Shown here: one piece after another, positions 26,784-34,637 of the stretch
How the letters are laid out: every line of letters begins with the position of its first letter
Numbering within the stretch: the stretch's first letter is position 1
NCBI GenBank assembly: GCA_039028635.1
Contig: JBCCHV010000036.1
Coordinates: 1 to 64,000 of the forward strand
Direction: 5' to 3'
Source of the DNA: Acidobacteriota bacterium
GTDB lineage: Bacteria > Acidobacteriota > Thermoanaerobaculia > Multivoradales > JBCCEF01
Length of the DNA stretch: 64,000 nt
Position numbers and translations under genes: made by a program
The notes under the pieces: model-generated
Told to the model about the DNA's origin: nothing
Seen by the model: the letters and a program-made list of their open reading frames with translations, nothing else
Database searches by the model: none

Positions 26784-27154
26784 AACTAGCCACCGTCACC
26801 GACGCCGACATCTCGCAACGAGTTCGTCGCGCCGTCGCCGCCGCGGAGGACCGCAAGGCCTTCGAGCTGCGCGTTCTCAACCTCTCCCGCGTCAGCGGCT
26901 TCACCGATTTCTTCGTCATCTGCAGCGGTACCAGTGACCGCCAGGTGCAGGCCATCGCGGAGGCCATCCAACGCGACCTACGGGCCTTCGGGGCACGGCC
27001 GCTGCACGTCGAAGGCCAGCGCTCCGGGAGCTGGGTTCTGCTCGATTTCGGAGCCTTCGTGGTCCACGTCTTCGATCAGGAAACGCGCGCCTTCTACGGC
27101 TTGGAGAACCTCTGGGCGGACGCGCCCGAAGTGACCGCCGACTTCACCTCTTGA
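26780..27154 (+). CDS. rsfS: Ribosomal silencing factor RsfS
   Basis: This 124-residue protein is a full-length RsfS/iojap: DRKAFELRVLNLSRVSGFTDFFVICSGTSDRQVQAIAEAI, then GSWVLLDFGAFVVHVFDQETRAFYGLENLW. It binds L14 and blocks subunit joining when nutrients are short. ATGA overlaps join it to both nadD and the downstream regulator. Confidence 0.95.
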   Translation: MKLATVTDADISQRVRRAVAAAEDRKAFELRVLNLSRVSGFTDFFVICSGTSDRQVQAIAEAIQRDLRAFGARPLHVEGQRSGSWVLLDFGAFVVHVFDQETRAFYGLENLWADAPEVTADFTS

Positions 27155-28059
27155 CCACCGACCTGGCGCGCCTGCTGGCGCTCTCGCCCGGCCTCGCGAA
27201 AGCCCTCAAGGGTGTGCAGCGGGCTGCCCGGGTGGATGCGCCGGTGTTGCTCCTGGGAGAGGCCGGCAGCGGCCGGTCGACCCTCGCCCGCGCTCTGCAC
27301 TTCGCCGGCGACCGCGCCCTCGGACCGCTTGTCGAGCTCGATCCCGGCACGGTGCCGGTGGAGCTTTTCGAGAGCGATCTCTTCGGCTACCGCAGCGGCG
27401 CCTTCACCGGTGCCGAGCGCGATCGCCTGGGCAAGGTGGCGCGGGCCGAGGGTGGGACGCTGATCCTCGATCACCTCGAAGCGCTGCCGCTGCAGGTGCA
27501 GCCGAAGCTCCTGCGCTTGTTGGCGGAGAGGCGCTATGCCCCCCTCGGCGGCGCCGAGGTCGAGTGCGACGTCCGCTTCGTAGCGATTGCCGGTGGCGAT
27601 TTGCGCCAGCGGGTCGAAGCCGGTGCCTTCCGCGGCGATCTGTTCTTCCGCCTCGGGGTGCTGGCCTTCGAGATACCGCCTCTGCGCCAGAGGCGAGACG
27701 AGATCCTGCAGATCGCCGATGGGGTGCTGGCGGATCTCGCCGAGCGGCTGGGGCGACCCAAGCCCCGGCTGGCCTCGGCCACTGCCGATTGGATGGAACG
27801 CCATGGCTGGCCGGGCAATCTCACCGAGCTGCGGGCGATCCTCGAGCGCGGCCTGATCCTGTCGCGCCACGACCCTTTGGAAATTCCGCCGCCGGCGAAT
27901 CTCACCAGCCCGGTGCCGCGGGCATTGGTCGAAGTCGAGCGGGAAGAAATCCTGCGGGCTCTCGCCTACACTCGGGGGCGTCAGGGTAAAGCGGCGGAGC
28001 TGCTGGGGGTGAGCCGGAAAACGCTGTGGGAGAAGCGCAAGCGCCACGGCATTCCGTAG
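27151..28059 (+). CDS. Sigma-54 activator-like AAA+ protein with degenerate Walker motifs
   Basis: This 302-residue protein starts at a TTG overlapping the rsfS stop. It has no receiver or other sensory domain: the AAA+ domain starts near residue 15 and a Fis-type HTH occupies about 262-300 (GRQGKAAELLGVSRKTLWEKRKRHG). GAFTGA (83-88) and the arginine-finger region FRGDLFFRL are intact. Walker A reads GEAGSGRST with Arg for the essential Lys (R42). Walker B reads LILDHLE with His for Glu (H108). Sensor I reads AGG rather than ATN. This predicts weak or no ATP hydrolysis. It is the fifth downstream gene of the rplU operon, an unusual place for such a regulator. Confidence 0.8.
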   Translation: MTTDLARLLALSPGLAKALKGVQRAARVDAPVLLLGEAGSGRSTLARALHFAGDRALGPLVELDPGTVPVELFESDLFGYRSGAFTGAERDRLGKVARAEGGTLILDHLEALPLQVQPKLLRLLAERRYAPLGGAEVECDVRFVAIAGGDLRQRVEAGAFRGDLFFRLGVLAFEIPPLRQRRDEILQIADGVLADLAERLGRPKPRLASATADWMERHGWPGNLTELRAILERGLILSRHDPLEIPPPANLTSPVPRALVEVEREEILRALAYTRGRQGKAAELLGVSRKTLWEKRKRHGIP

Positions 28060-28095
28060 GGCTCGGACTCGGTGGGTGATCTGGCGAAAAAAGAA

Positions 28096-28125
28096 GCCGC
28101 GGGCTCCGGGCTCGAAGCCCGCGGC
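28096..28125 (-). terminator. Terminator of the minus-strand beta-barrel-like gene
   Basis: Read on the minus strand, a perfect 10-bp stem GCCGCGGGCT/AGCCCGCGGC (28125-28096) is followed by TTCTTTTTTC. It lies about 130 bp beyond the stop at 28254. The rest of the 28060-28253 gap is GC-rich and repetitive, without a gene. Confidence 0.55.
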
Positions 28126-28253
28126 AAGCAGCACCAAGAGTTGTTCCGACGGGGACGGAGAGAGGGAAGCGCCCGCCGCCGGGCCTGGCCCCCGCCGGCC
28201 CAGCGGCGGGCTCCCAGCCTCCGCTCCGGCCCGAGGTTCGGGCCCCCCAGGCC

Positions 28254-28916
28254 TCAGGTTTCGGGCTCGAGGACGCGTCGACAGTCGATTCGCATGGTCT
28301 CCTTGCGCCAGGTCTTCTTGCCGTCGAAGGAGGTGTGCTGGCGCCAGCGGAAGCGGTCCTTCTGGATGTCGTAGAAGTTGTACTCGAGGTCGAGGTCGAT
28401 GATCTCGCCGGCGCTGTTGCGCGCCTTGATCCGGGTTTCGAGCAGCATCTCGTCGCCGCGCATGGCGCCGACCAGGGGTTGCGACCAGAAGCCTCGCCGA
28501 CCGTCGAGCCAGTAGCCGTTCCAGCGCTTGTCTTGGCGATTGAAGGCGCGAAAGGTGGTCGCGATGTAACCCTCGCCGAAGCCACCTCGGAAGTCGTCCA
28601 TGATGGCGTGACCATCGAGGGCGTAGTAAGCGGTCCAGGTCCCTTGGGACTGAGTCCGGGTGGTGAGATCGGGGTTGAGGTAGTCGAGGTCGCAGGACCA
28701 CCGACCGATCAGAAAGGCGAACTGGGACAGCTCCTCGGCGGCTTCCGGATGCGGTCGACCGAAGTCCCCCGGCGCTTGCGGAGAGGCGGCGATGGCGGGC
28801 GGTCGGGCGGCGGCGATCGAGGTGGTGAGCGCGAGCAAGCTCGCGGCGAGAAGAAGGTGTCGGGCGACCCTCAGGGTCGAGGCACCGCGGCTGAGAGAAG
28901 GAGCCTGGGAGTTCAT
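28254..28916 (-). CDS. Secreted lipocalin-like protein of unknown function (DUF1579-like)
   Basis: This 220-residue protein has a signal peptide (about 1-38, ending SIAAA). The mature part has a pattern of beta strands with conserved FLIGRWSCDL, TWTAYYALDGHAIMDDFRG, FRAFNRQDKRWNGYWLD and WRQHTSFDGKKTWRKE segments. This resembles DUF1579-type ten-stranded barrels. No ligand or catalytic site is evident. The gene is divergent from the wHTH regulator at 28983 with only 66 bp between starts, so the regulator may control it. Confidence 0.6.
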   Translation of the reverse strand: MNSQAPSLSRGASTLRVARHLLLAASLLALTTSIAAARPPAIAASPQAPGDFGRPHPEAAEELSQFAFLIGRWSCDLDYLNPDLTTRTQSQGTWTAYYALDGHAIMDDFRGGFGEGYIATTFRAFNRQDKRWNGYWLDGRRGFWSQPLVGAMRGDEMLLETRIKARNSAGEIIDLDLEYNFYDIQKDRFRWRQHTSFDGKKTWRKETMRIDCRRVLEPET

Positions 28917-28982
28917 GGGCTTATGCTGAGGCCGGTGAGCGCCGGTGTCCTGACGAAACGATGAAGAGGTGATGACGAAGCG

Positions 28983-30533
28983 ATGAGCAGCGGCATGACC
29001 AGGCCAGATGGCCCGATTTCTGGAGCGGTGCATCCCGCGGGCGCGCCTCGCGTAGAAAAGAGCATGGTGACTCGCTTCGTCTTTCCCGGGGGTAGGTTCG
29101 ACCGCCTCAGCCTCGAGCTCGAGGTCGAGGGGCGCCGCCACCGTCTCGAACCGAAGCATGGCGAGACCCTGGCGCTGCTTCTCGAGCGCGCCGGGGAAGT
29201 GGTCACCAAGGAAGAGCTCCTGCAGAGGGTGTGGGCCGGTCGCCACGTCACCGACGATGCTCTGGTGGTGACGATCTACAAGTTGCGCCGGGTGTTGGCG
29301 GATCGGGCACGCTCGCCACGCTACATCGAGACCATCGCCAAACGCGGCTATCGCTGGATTGCGGCGCCGGTGAGCGCGGCGCCGGCGCCGACGGAATCGA
29401 CCACACCGGCGCCCCCGGGGACGGTCCGTCGCTGGCTGGCGATGCTGGCGGTACCTCTGCTGGCGGCGATTCTCTGGATCGCCTGGCCGGTTAGCGATCC
29501 GGTGTCGACCGATGACGAGCTCGAGGGAGCGCGCGCTCTCCTCGCCGAGCGTTCGCCGTCGGCCCTCGAACGGGCCCTCGAGATCCTCGATTGGCACTTG
29601 CTCGAGGAGCCGGGCGATGGCGAGGCCCAGGCGCTGCGGGCGCAGGCCCTGGTGTTCATCGCCGAAGGCAATCCGGTGCGTCGTCCGGAGCTGATCGCAG
29701 CGGCGCGCAAGGCGACCCGTCGGGCCCTGGTCGAGAGCCCGACCTCGCCCCAAGCGAATCTCGCCGAGGGCCTGCTGGCGCTGTTCCACGAGCGCGATCC
29801 GGAGCGCGCCGGCTTGGCCTTGCAGCGCAGCTTGCGACGAACGCCGAAGGATCCGCAGTTGCTGGCCGCGTCCTCTTGGTGGTTGTCCGTCCAGGGGCGC
29901 CACGATGCCGCCCTCGGCGCGGCGCGGCGCTCGCTGATGCTCGACCCTTCGGGTGCGACCGGTTGGTCGGACCTCGCCTATTTGGCGGCGGCGGCGAATC
30001 AGCCGAATCAATCGCTGCGCGCCGCCGAGATCGCCTTGGGCCTGGACCCGGCCTCGAACGCGGCCGCCTGGGAGCGGGTGCGGGCCCTGAGCGCCCTGGG
30101 GCGGTCGCAGGAGGGCATCGCCGACTACCTCGAGTATCTTGCCGGGGCCGGTGTCGACCCGGCATCCCTCGCGGCTCTCGAAGGGGCGGCGTCGCGCGGC
30201 GGTTGGCCGGCCTTTCACCGCCTCATGGTGAATGCCTTTCCGGAGGACCGCCTGCTGGTTCAGAGGGCCGTGATCGCGCTACGCCGGGACGATCGCGATG
30301 GTGCCCTCGGGCTGCTCACCCGAGCGGTCGATCGCGGCGACTGGGAAACCCTCTGGATGGCCTCCTTGCCGGAGCTTCGTCCACTGCGAGGCCATCCGCG
30401 CTTCGCGGCGCTGCAAATCCGCCTCGGGTTGACCCCCGGTCGCGAGCTGCCGCCTTGGGGGTTCGCCGGTCCCGCCGTGTCCCTCGATCCCTTCCGGTCT
30501 TTGCATCAGCCGTGGGAGAGAAGCGGCATCTGA
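28983..30533 (+). CDS. Membrane-bound winged-helix regulator with TPR domain (CadC/ToxR-like topology)
   Basis: This 516-residue protein has an OmpR/PhoB-type winged helix at about 32-128 (LSLELEVEGRRHRLEPKHGETLALLLERAG, LLQRVWAGRHVTDDALVVTIYKLRR, IETIAKRGYRW). A Pro/Ala linker is followed by a single membrane segment at 151-169. The remaining 340 residues form TPR-like helical pairs. The cytoplasmic DNA-binding and outside TPR arrangement is that of CadC-like one-component sensors. An alternative start at 29064 (MVTRFVF) would remove only the weakly conserved N-terminus. The target is unknown; the divergent gene at 28916 is the obvious candidate. Confidence 0.8.
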   Translation: MSSGMTRPDGPISGAVHPAGAPRVEKSMVTRFVFPGGRFDRLSLELEVEGRRHRLEPKHGETLALLLERAGEVVTKEELLQRVWAGRHVTDDALVVTIYKLRRVLADRARSPRYIETIAKRGYRWIAAPVSAAPAPTESTTPAPPGTVRRWLAMLAVPLLAAILWIAWPVSDPVSTDDELEGARALLAERSPSALERALEILDWHLLEEPGDGEAQALRAQALVFIAEGNPVRRPELIAAARKATRRALVESPTSPQANLAEGLLALFHERDPERAGLALQRSLRRTPKDPQLLAASSWWLSVQGRHDAALGAARRSLMLDPSGATGWSDLAYLAAAANQPNQSLRAAEIALGLDPASNAAAWERVRALSALGRSQEGIADYLEYLAGAGVDPASLAALEGAASRGGWPAFHRLMVNAFPEDRLLVQRAVIALRRDDRDGALGLLTRAVDRGDWETLWMASLPELRPLRGHPRFAALQIRLGLTPGRELPPWGFAGPAVSLDPFRSLHQPWERSGI

Positions 30534-30541
30534 CCCTCCGG

Positions 30542-30569
30542 TCGCAACACTTCGCAACAATTCTTGACG
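30542..30569 (+). promoter_or_regulatory. Direct-repeat operator plus -35 box upstream of the Spy-like/two-component operon
   Basis: TCGCAACA (30542-30549) repeats at 30552-30559, a 10-bp helical period typical of OmpR-family regulators. TTGACG (30564-30569) follows immediately as a -35 box. The -10 position 17 bp on (CACGCT) is poor, consistent with activator dependence. The ORF-encoded response regulator two genes on is the likely ligand. Confidence 0.5.
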
Positions 30570-30668
30570 CGCCTTCACGCTGGCCACACGCTGGCGCAAG
30601 GTGTCCCCGCCAAGCTGCGCTCCACATTGGTGGCCATGGTGGCCAGCGATGAGTCACAGGAGCAAGCG

Positions 30669-31112
30669 ATGTCGAAACGATTTTTCTGGATAGCGATTTT
30701 GATGGTCGCAGCCGCCCTCTGCAGCGGGGGGTGGCTGTTCGCCGGGGCTCACGGCCAGGACTCCCACTCTCCCGAGAGCGTGCTGGCGGAGCTCGACCTG
30801 AATCCCGAGCAGATGCGCCAGATCCATGCCATCCACGGGATGGTCAGCAGCCACTGGAACGGGGCCCATCTGCATGGTCAGCATCTCCAGGCCTTGGTCC
30901 GCCACGCCGCCGATGGCGAGCTGAGCCGCGAGGAGATTCGGCAGACCGTCGATGCCGGAGTCGAGCAGATGCGCCAGCGCGGATACGCCCTGGCCGACGA
31001 GATGACGGCCCTTCTCGAGAGCCTCGACTCGCACCAGTACACGCTGCTGATGGAGCACCTCGAAAAGGCCGCGACCTTCATGAGCCAGAAGCACGAGCGC
31101 GGGCATCACTGA
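30669..31112 (+). CDS. Spy/CpxP-like periplasmic stress protein
   Basis: This 147-residue protein has a signal peptide or N-terminal anchor (4-28). The rest is all helix: LAELDLNPEQMRQIHAIHGMV (an LTxxQ-like motif), then long amphipathic helices and a His-rich C-terminus (HERGHH). It also has His-rich stretches (HWNGAHLHGQHLQ) that could bind metal. The size and motif place it with Spy/CpxP chaperones that sense envelope stress. It is followed by an OmpR-type regulator and histidine kinase 56 bp on, mirroring cpxP-cpxRA. CAGGAG precedes the chosen ATG. Confidence 0.72.
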   Translation: MSKRFFWIAILMVAAALCSGGWLFAGAHGQDSHSPESVLAELDLNPEQMRQIHAIHGMVSSHWNGAHLHGQHLQALVRHAADGELSREEIRQTVDAGVEQMRQRGYALADEMTALLESLDSHQYTLLMEHLEKAATFMSQKHERGHH

Positions 31113-31168
31113 CCCTTGCCGGGTCGGCAGGCAGAACGACCGCGGGCCCGTGCCATGATGCGGTGATC

Positions 31169-31864
31169 ATGATTCGGCTCTTGATGATCGACGATGACGA
31201 GAAGCTGGTCGCCCTGACGCGCGATTACCTCGCGCCTCAGGGTTTTCTCGTCGAGGCGGCCCACGATGGCCTCGCCGGCCTCGAGGTGGCGCTGCTCGAG
31301 CCGCCGGCGCTGGTCGTCCTCGATCTCATGCTTCCCGGCCTCGATGGCCTCGAAGTGTGCCGGCGATTGCGCCGGGAAAGCCGCGTCCCGGTACTCATGC
31401 TGACCGCCCGGGGGGACGAGACGGACCGCATCGTGGGGCTGGAGATGGGAGCCGACGACTACCTCCCCAAGCCCTTCAACCCGCGCGAGCTGCTGGCGCG
31501 GGTGAAGGCCATCCTGAGGCGCACGGACGGTGCCGTGGAGCGAGAGGAAGACTGCCTCGAGGTCGGCCCACTGCGTCTGCTGGCGGCTTCCCGTCGGGTC
31601 TTTCTCGCCCAACGCGAGGTCGAGCTGACGACGGCCGAGTTCGACCTCTTGCGGGCCTTGATGGAAGGGGCGGGCCGGGTGCAGAGCCGGGATCGCCTTT
31701 TGGAGCGCATCCACGGTCCCGGCTGGGCCGCCTACGACCGCTCCGTCGACGTCCACATCAGCCGCTTGCGCCAAAAGCTCGGCGATGATCCGCGGCGGCC
31801 GCGCTGGCTCAAGACCGTGCGCGGCGCCGGCTACCTGTTGGCGCGGCCGGCGGCGGCATCGTGA
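31169..31864 (+). CDS. OmpR-family response regulator (CpxR-like)
   Basis: This 231-residue protein has a receiver domain at 1-115 with D9/D10 acidic pocket residues (MIDDDE), the phospho-acceptor D52 (VLDLMLPG), T in MLTARG and K in YLPKPF. The C-terminal winged helix (about 130-228) ends DRSVDVHISRLRQKLGDDPRRPRWLKTVRGAGYLLA. The stop overlaps the kinase start (GTGA). With the Spy-like gene upstream it probably regulates envelope stress and its own operon. Confidence 0.92.
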   Translation: MIRLLMIDDDEKLVALTRDYLAPQGFLVEAAHDGLAGLEVALLEPPALVVLDLMLPGLDGLEVCRRLRRESRVPVLMLTARGDETDRIVGLEMGADDYLPKPFNPRELLARVKAILRRTDGAVEREEDCLEVGPLRLLAASRRVFLAQREVELTTAEFDLLRALMEGAGRVQSRDRLLERIHGPGWAAYDRSVDVHISRLRQKLGDDPRRPRWLKTVRGAGYLLARPAAAS

Positions 31865-33183
31865 GGACTCTGTTTCTCGCCATCAAGATCGGCCTGCTCT
31901 TCGCCCTGGTCATGGCCCTCGTGCTGAGCGGCGTCCTGTTCTTGTTCTTCCATGTCTTCGGGCACGATCCCCACGACCTCCATGGCGCCATGGCGAGGGT
32001 TCAGGCGCAGGCCGGCGTGGAGACGGCGCACGCCATCGAGGCGCTCCTCGATCGTGGCCGCGGGCTCGATGGCGAGGAGATCGCCATCGTGCTGACGCGC
32101 CGGGGACATCGGCTTCATCGCGAGGACTCGGGCCAGTACCAGCGACCGTCCTTTCTCGAGGTCGACGGGCGCCGCTGCCTCCTGGTGGGTGATGGTGGTG
32201 GGCAGATCCTCATCCCGATCGATCGCGCCGGCCGGACCGTCGCCCATGTCGCCGTCGCGGCCGGGCCGAGTCCCCAGATGCTTCATCGCGCCTTCCGTCG
32301 CGGTCTTCTGAACATCTCCCTGGCGTCGCTGATCGGGATCGCGGCGGTGGCGATCTATCTGTCGAGCCCCCTGCGCCGCATGCGGCGGTCGATGGATCGC
32401 ATCGCCGCCGGCGATCTCGATCATCAGGTGACGGTGCGCGGACGCGACGAGGTCGCCGCCATGGGCGACAGCTTCAATGCCATGGCGGATCGCATTCGGC
32501 AGATGGTCCGCGGCCAAAAGGAGATGCTGGCCGGGGTCTCCCACGAGCTGCGCTCACCGCTGGCCCGCATGAAGGTGGCTCTCGAGCTGTTGCGCGAGGA
32601 GGCGCCGTCCGAACGCCTGGAGGATCTCGAGGCAGAGGTCGACGCCATCAACGATCTGGTCGGCGAGGTGCTGCTGGCGAGTCGCTTCGACCTCGACGCC
32701 GTACCGCTCGAAACGCAGCGCCTCGAGCTGGGCCCGGCGGTCGAGGGCGCCTGGCACGAGGCGGCGATGGGGGCGGAGTTCGAGCTGGTCCTCGATCTCG
32801 CCGCCGAGGCGATGGCCGTGTCCGGCGATGCTGCTCTGGTGACGCGAGTCTTGCGCAACCTGTTCCAGAACGCCCGCCGCTACGCCGGTGGCGGTGCGGT
32901 GGTGGTGAGCAGCCGGCTCTGGCAAGGCAGGGTCGAGCTGCTGGTCAGCGATCACGGTCCCGGAGTGCCGGCGGATCAGCGGCAGCGGTTGTTCGAGCCC
33001 TTCTTCCGCGGCGATCGATCGCGTCGTCCCCGTTCCGGCGCCGTCGGCCTCGGATTGATGATCGTGCGGCGCGCCGTCGAAGCCCATGGCGGCCGGGTGC
33101 GGGCCGAGGAAAGCGCTGCCGGCGGCCTTGCCATTAGCTTCGATTTGCCGGCGCCGACGGCAGCCGGGGAATCGGTCCGGTAG
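31861..33183 (+). CDS. Sensor histidine kinase (CpxA-like, HAMP-HisKA-HATPase)
   Basis: This 440-residue protein starts at GTG, overlapping the regulator stop. The first membrane segment is at about 8-32, the periplasmic domain at 35-140 and the second membrane segment at about 148-166. HAMP contains SPLRRMRRSMDRIAAGDL. HisKA has H228 in GVSHELRSPLARM. The ATPase domain has N-box NLFQNARRYAG, G1 DHGPGVP and G2 GAVGLGLMIV. The organisation and gene order match CpxA. The ligand or stress sensed is not predictable, but the adjacent Spy-like protein is the likely periplasmic modulator. Confidence 0.92.
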   Translation: MRTLFLAIKIGLLFALVMALVLSGVLFLFFHVFGHDPHDLHGAMARVQAQAGVETAHAIEALLDRGRGLDGEEIAIVLTRRGHRLHREDSGQYQRPSFLEVDGRRCLLVGDGGGQILIPIDRAGRTVAHVAVAAGPSPQMLHRAFRRGLLNISLASLIGIAAVAIYLSSPLRRMRRSMDRIAAGDLDHQVTVRGRDEVAAMGDSFNAMADRIRQMVRGQKEMLAGVSHELRSPLARMKVALELLREEAPSERLEDLEAEVDAINDLVGEVLLASRFDLDAVPLETQRLELGPAVEGAWHEAAMGAEFELVLDLAAEAMAVSGDAALVTRVLRNLFQNARRYAGGGAVVVSSRLWQGRVELLVSDHGPGVPADQRQRLFEPFFRGDRSRRPRSGAVGLGLMIVRRAVEAHGGRVRAEESAAGGLAISFDLPAPTAAGESVR

Positions 33184-33213
33184 TAGACTCGGGTCCTTCG
33201 CCGGACCCGCTCT

Positions 33214-33495
33214 ATGACCCAAGATCCCGACAGCTCGGTTGCGATGTTTCTCCGCGCCCTCTTTTCGCTCGGGCTGCTGGTGGCAGCCTTCGGCATTGCC
33301 CGGTCGTGGCGTTCCGGTGATCCCGTGGCCCTCCTGCTGGCGGTGGCTTTGACGCTGCTCTTCGGGGCCTTGGGGCGGGCTCCGCAGCTGCTCGGCGGGT
33401 CGGCCGCTGGGCCGCCTCGGCCGGCGGTTCTGTGGGTCTATCGCCTGGCCCTGGTGCTGTTGGTCGGCTACGCCGTCGTGGCGCTCTTTCGCTGA
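33214..33495 (+). CDS. Small membrane protein of unknown function
   Basis: This 93-residue protein has about three hydrophobic segments (10-28, 36-52 and 70-91) and short Arg-containing loops. No family recognised. It starts 30 bp after the histidine kinase stop and may be the last gene of that operon. Codon use fits the genome, so it is probably real. Confidence 0.55.
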   Translation: MTQDPDSSVAMFLRALFSLGLLVAAFGIARSWRSGDPVALLLAVALTLLFGALGRAPQLLGGSAAGPPRPAVLWVYRLALVLLVGYAVVALFR

Positions 33496-33568
33496 GAAGA
33501 TCTGGCGACGAGATCGGGCTTGCCCGTCGGCAGGCCCAACAATCCGCGGGCCGGGTCGTACCTGGGCC

Positions 33569-34243
33569 ATGCCACGATCGCGACCGTCCTTCCTGCTCGG
33601 CCCCTGCACTGCGCTCTTGTTCGCTCTCGCGGTCGCCGGCGGCTCCGCCGCCGAGAGCCATTCGATCACCGGCCCGAACGGTCAGAAGGTCGAGCTCGAG
33701 GTCCACGAGCCGCCGGCCTTCGATCCCGAGCGCGAGTACTCGGTGCTGGTCGGTCCCGGGGACTACTACTGGCAGGGCGAGCCGTCTCAGCCCGGCTGGA
33801 TCACCGTCACCAGTCACGCCTTCTTCGAGGGGCGCGGCGACGAGACGGCCGTTCTCGACTGGCTCCGCAAGACCTACAAGGTGCGCCAGGGCGGCTTTCA
33901 CATCACCGGCTGGAGCGCCAACAGCGCCGCCATCTTCAAGGTCGCGATGGATCACCCGGAGCAGTTTCTCTCGGTCACCGGCGTCGCCGGCATGCCCGGC
34001 CGCGGTAGTGAAGACCGACTCGAACGTCTGCGCGGCGTGCGAGTGCAGTTCATCGTCGGCGAGCGCGACACCTACTGGCGCGAGGGCTCGGAGCGCTGGC
34101 ATCGACTGCTGGAAGAGAAGGGCGTCCAGAGCAGCCTCGAGATCGTTCCCGATGGCGAGCACGTCATGCCCGAGATCGCCGATGGTCCCTTCTTCGAGCG
34201 CTTGAATCGGCTGGTGGCGGCGATCGAAGCACAGCGCGACTAG
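33569..34243 (+). CDS. Secreted alpha/beta-hydrolase-like protein
   Basis: This 224-residue protein has a signal peptide (about 1-28, ending GGSAAES). The hydrolase-like core has YSVLVGPGDYYW, an elbow GWSANSAAIFK in place of GxSxG (G-W-S-A-N), RVQFIVGERDTYW with the acidic residue, and EHVMPEI with a candidate His. This resembles dienelactone-hydrolase/PHB-depolymerase-like esterases. The elbow Asn in place of the second Gly is unusual, so activity is uncertain. Confidence 0.65.
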   Translation: MPRSRPSFLLGPCTALLFALAVAGGSAAESHSITGPNGQKVELEVHEPPAFDPEREYSVLVGPGDYYWQGEPSQPGWITVTSHAFFEGRGDETAVLDWLRKTYKVRQGGFHITGWSANSAAIFKVAMDHPEQFLSVTGVAGMPGRGSEDRLERLRGVRVQFIVGERDTYWREGSERWHRLLEEKGVQSSLEIVPDGEHVMPEIADGPFFERLNRLVAAIEAQRD

Positions 34244-34437
34244 GCGCTCGGCGCCCTTCCAGGGTAGTCCTCGCCTCACTGCGGGCTCGGCGAGGCCGAG
34301 CCGGAACCCGACCTCCTTCAAGGCCGCACCAAAGACACCTCGCCGGTGAGTTGGTGTAGGTAGCTGGCGGCGTGCTCCACTTATCCGTCAGGCACGGTAG
34401 TCGGCGGTGGTTCGCCCTCTGTCCCTGGACCGGACGA

Positions 34438-34462
34438 TGCGCGCTAGCGCGCGTTTTGCGCG
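34438..34462 (+). promoter_or_regulatory. Candidate enhancer (UAS) dyads for the sigma-54 activator
   Basis: TGCGCG-CTAG-CGCGCG (34438-34453) overlaps CGCGCG-TTT-TGCGCG (34448-34462). The first dyad is centred 108 bp upstream of the -24 GG at 34553-34554. A matching pair of dyads stands 107 bp and 83.5 bp upstream of the GG of the kinase-operon promoter. Confidence 0.6.
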
Positions 34463-34551
34463 CTCGGAGGACTCGCCTCGTGGCACTCTTCGTCCGACAC
34501 GATGAGCAGTAAGTTGTTCTTTCGTTGGGATTTACCTACGTACTAGTCGAT

Positions 34552-34567
34552 TGGCAGGGGACTTGCT
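34552..34567 (+). promoter_or_regulatory. Sigma-54 (-24/-12) promoter of the giant Ig-repeat gene
   Basis: TGGCAGGGGACTTGCT has GG and GC exactly ten bases apart and matches the consensus TGGCACG-N4-TTGCW at nearly every position. It is identical at 15 of 16 positions to the site upstream of the kinase operon (45925-45910). The predicted start of transcription is about 34578, giving a leader near 60 nt. Confidence 0.8.
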
Positions 34568-34637
34568 CTTCTGGGCTTGCAGGAAGGGTCCTGTGTGACT
34601 GATCAATCGACCGTCGTCCTGCGATGAGGAGGTCCCC

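Larger units (their letters stand above)
34244..34637. other. Long upstream region of the giant Ig-repeat gene; sigma-54 control region
   Basis: The 394-bp gap has no gene. It contains overlapping GCGC dyads at 34438-34462, a -24/-12 promoter at 34552-34567 and a GAGGAGG ribosome binding site just before the ATG at 34638. Between 34501 and 34551 the DNA is relatively AT-rich, a plausible bending region. Confidence 0.7.
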
